Part shown: in pieces, positions 21,851-22,957 of the stretch
Position numbering within the stretch: the stretch's first letter is position 1
How the letters are laid out: every line of letters starts with the position of its first letter
NCBI GenBank assembly: GCA_910579545.1
Contig: CAJTVI010000041.1
Location: forward strand, 1-22,957
Direction: 5' to 3'
DNA from: an uncultured Oscillospiraceae bacterium
GTDB taxonomy: Bacteria > Bacillota > Clostridia > Oscillospirales > Ruminococcaceae
DNA: 22,957 nt
The notes under the pieces: model-generated
The model's input: only the letters and a program-made list of their open reading frames with translations
Databases searched by the model: none
Told to the model about the DNA's origin: nothing
Made by a program: the position numbers and the translations under genes

Positions 21851-21925
21851 TGCGGATTTACCTGCGGCGGCTGGTAGTGCCGCCTTAGTTTTTATCCCCG
21901 ACTTCTGGCAAAGGAGGTATGACAC

Positions 21926-22396
21926 TTGCAGGAGGAAGTCACTCAAAAAACTATCGCATTGTCTATGAAAACCGGAAAGCTGACGGCCCAAGTGCTGCAA
22001 ATGGCCTTGAAGAAGTATTTGGAGGCCAGAAAGCACGGCCCCAAGCTCCACCACGGCCAGCAGAGCTTGAAGCAGTTGAAGCAGCACGGGGCGGCGCTGT
22101 CCAACATCGAGATCACGGACGCCAATATCGCCGCTTTCAAGCCCTGCGCCAAGAAATACGGCGTGGACTTCACCTTGCGAAAGGACAAGACCACCCAGCC
22201 GCCCCACTACATCGTCATTTTCAAAAGCCGGGACGCGGACAATCTGGAACAGGCTTTCAAGGAGTTCACCGCCAAGAAACTGTCGCGGGAGGCCAAGCCC
22301 TCCATCCGCAAGGCGCTGTCTGTCCTGCGGGAAGCGGCGGGCCGGAACGTCCAGCGGGCCAAGGAGAAAATCAGGGAAAGGGGGATGGAGCGGTGA
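21926..22396 (+). CDS. PcfB (DUF3801) conjugation accessory protein, TTG start
   Basis: The 156-residue protein (QEEVTQKTIALSMKTGKLTA onward) belongs to the PcfB/DUF3801 family. PcfB of plasmid pCF10 is an accessory factor that helps bring the relaxosome to the VirD4-type coupling protein. The C terminus is Lys/Arg-rich, suiting nucleic-acid or relaxase contact. The start is a TTG seven bases after AAAGGAGGT; the nearby ATG at 21919 is out of frame and too close to the binding site. Its TGA overlaps the next gene's GTG (GTGA), so PcfB and the coupling protein are translationally coupled, in line with their direct interaction. Confidence 0.9.
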   Translation: MQEEVTQKTIALSMKTGKLTAQVLQMALKKYLEARKHGPKLHHGQQSLKQLKQHGAALSNIEITDANIAAFKPCAKKYGVDFTLRKDKTTQPPHYIVIFKSRDADNLEQAFKEFTAKKLSREAKPSIRKALSVLREAAGRNVQRAKEKIRERGMER

Positions 22397-22957
22397 AGCC
22401 GGATATAAAGAAAATCATCATCACGAATTTGCCCTATCTGCTGTTCGTGTACCTGTTCGGCAAGCTGTCGGAGGCGTGGCGGCTGGCGGCGGGGGCGGAC
22501 GCTTCTCAAAAGCTGGTGCATCTGCTGGATAGCCTGGCGGCGGCGTTTGCCAACGGCCTGCCCAGCTTCCACCCCTTTGACCTGTGTATCGGCGTGGCGG
22601 GCGCGGTGCTGGTGCGGCTGGCGGTGTACCTGAAAGGCAAGAACGCCAAGAAATACCGCCACGGCATGGAGTACGGCAGCGCCCGATGGGGCGGGGCAAA
22701 GGACATCGCCCCCTATATCGACCCCGTGTTTGAAAATAACATCCTGCTCACCCAAACGGAACGGCTGACGATGAACGGCAGGCCCAAAGACCCCAAGACC
22801 GCCCGGAACAAGAATGTGCTGGTGATTGGCGGTTCCGGCAGCGGCAAGACGAGATTTTTTGTCAAACCCAACCTCATGCAGATGCACAGCAGCTATTGCA
22901 TCACCGACCCGAAAGGCAGCCTCTTGATCGAGGTAGGCCAGCTTTTGAGGCGGGGCG
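22393..22957 (+). CDS. VirD4-like conjugative coupling protein (partial, cut by window end)
   Basis: The first 188 codons of a VirD4/TraG-type coupling ATPase are present. It starts at a GTG overlapping the pcfB stop. Two membrane segments are visible (about 9-25, IITNLPYLLFVYLFGKL, and about 66-84, FDLCIGVAGAVLVRLAVYL). The cytoplasmic part begins YGSARWGGAKDI, a conserved VirD4 block, and reaches Walker A GGSGSGKTR near residue 140-150, then ITDPKGSL. The protein would be a hexameric pump base that passes relaxase-bound DNA to the type IV secretion channel. Full family members are about 600 residues, so roughly two thirds is missing to the right. Confidence 0.93.
   Translation, partial: MKPDIKKIIITNLPYLLFVYLFGKLSEAWRLAAGADASQKLVHLLDSLAAAFANGLPSFHPFDLCIGVAGAVLVRLAVYLKGKNAKKYRHGMEYGSARWGGAKDIAPYIDPVFENNILLTQTERLTMNGRPKDPKTARNKNVLVIGGSGSGKTRFFVKPNLMQMHSSYCITDPKGSLLIEVGQLLRRG

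Larger units (their letters stand above)
20471..22957. mobile_element. left end of an integrative conjugative element, Tn1549/CTn type (continues past window)
   Basis: From the rlmD 3' end onward the genes are DUF6017, DUF5348, PcfB (DUF3801) and VirD4-like coupling protein, a fixed order in Tn1549- and CTn2/CTn4-like elements of gut Firmicutes. Base composition is less GC-rich, codon use changes and ribosome binding sites are stronger. No recombinase, relaxase or cargo is in the window; these would be to the right. Confidence 0.85.

Noticed and set aside
1..22957. CRISPR arrays, tRNA or rRNA genes
   Set aside because: No regularly spaced short repeats with unique spacers were seen, and no tRNA- or rRNA-like sequence was recognised.

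Overview
The window is a visibly GC-rich stretch of Firmicutes chromosome. Its gene content, strong AAGGAGG-type ribosome binding sites and sigma-A-like promoters fit a gut Oscillospirales/Ruminococcaceae bacterium (Gemmiger, Subdoligranulum or Faecalibacterium relatives). That placement is an inference from style, not a database match. At about 20,471-20,490 the host chromosome gives way to the left end of an integrative conjugative element that continues past the window.

Region 1 (1-5,014), metabolic and housekeeping genes: a terminator, a MATE efflux protein with a conserved 75-residue gene just upstream on the minus strand, a divergent L-lactate dehydrogenase, an unusual P-loop (uridine kinase-like) protein, and a NYN-LOTUS RNA-binding/nuclease-like protein. 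Region 2 (5,015-8,209): a 129-bp palindromic element, a ClpA/ClpC-type AAA+ unfoldase, a tandem 70-bp repeat, then a near-consensus promoter and strong terminator enclosing about 160 nt with no gene, a candidate small RNA.

Region 3 (8,210-13,471, minus strand): an acyl-ACP thioesterase and a complete polyamine ABC importer, potA-potB-potC-potD, with a TTGACA-N17-TATAGT promoter and a hairpin-rich 5' leader. PotD lacks a lipobox and has a C-terminal membrane anchor. Region 4 (13,472-16,990, minus strand): stacked terminators, a maltose/galactoside-type O-acetyltransferase, an AraC regulator and galactokinase with a hairpin-rich leader. A 53-bp palindromic terminator sequence is repeated after the acetyltransferase and after galactokinase.

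Region 5 (17,036-20,512, plus strand): a second AraC regulator, divergent from galactokinase, is followed by a membrane-anchored, degenerate MglB-like sugar-binding protein and the 23S rRNA methyltransferase RlmD. Together with galactokinase these suggest a galactose-responsive neighbourhood.

Region 6 (20,471-22,957): RlmD's last codons are supplied by a mobile element. Beyond them lie a remnant reading frame, a terminator and the start of a Tn1549/CTn-like conjugation operon: a DUF6017 replication-type protein, DUF5348, PcfB (DUF3801) and a VirD4-like coupling protein cut by the window end. The integrase and the right end are outside the window.
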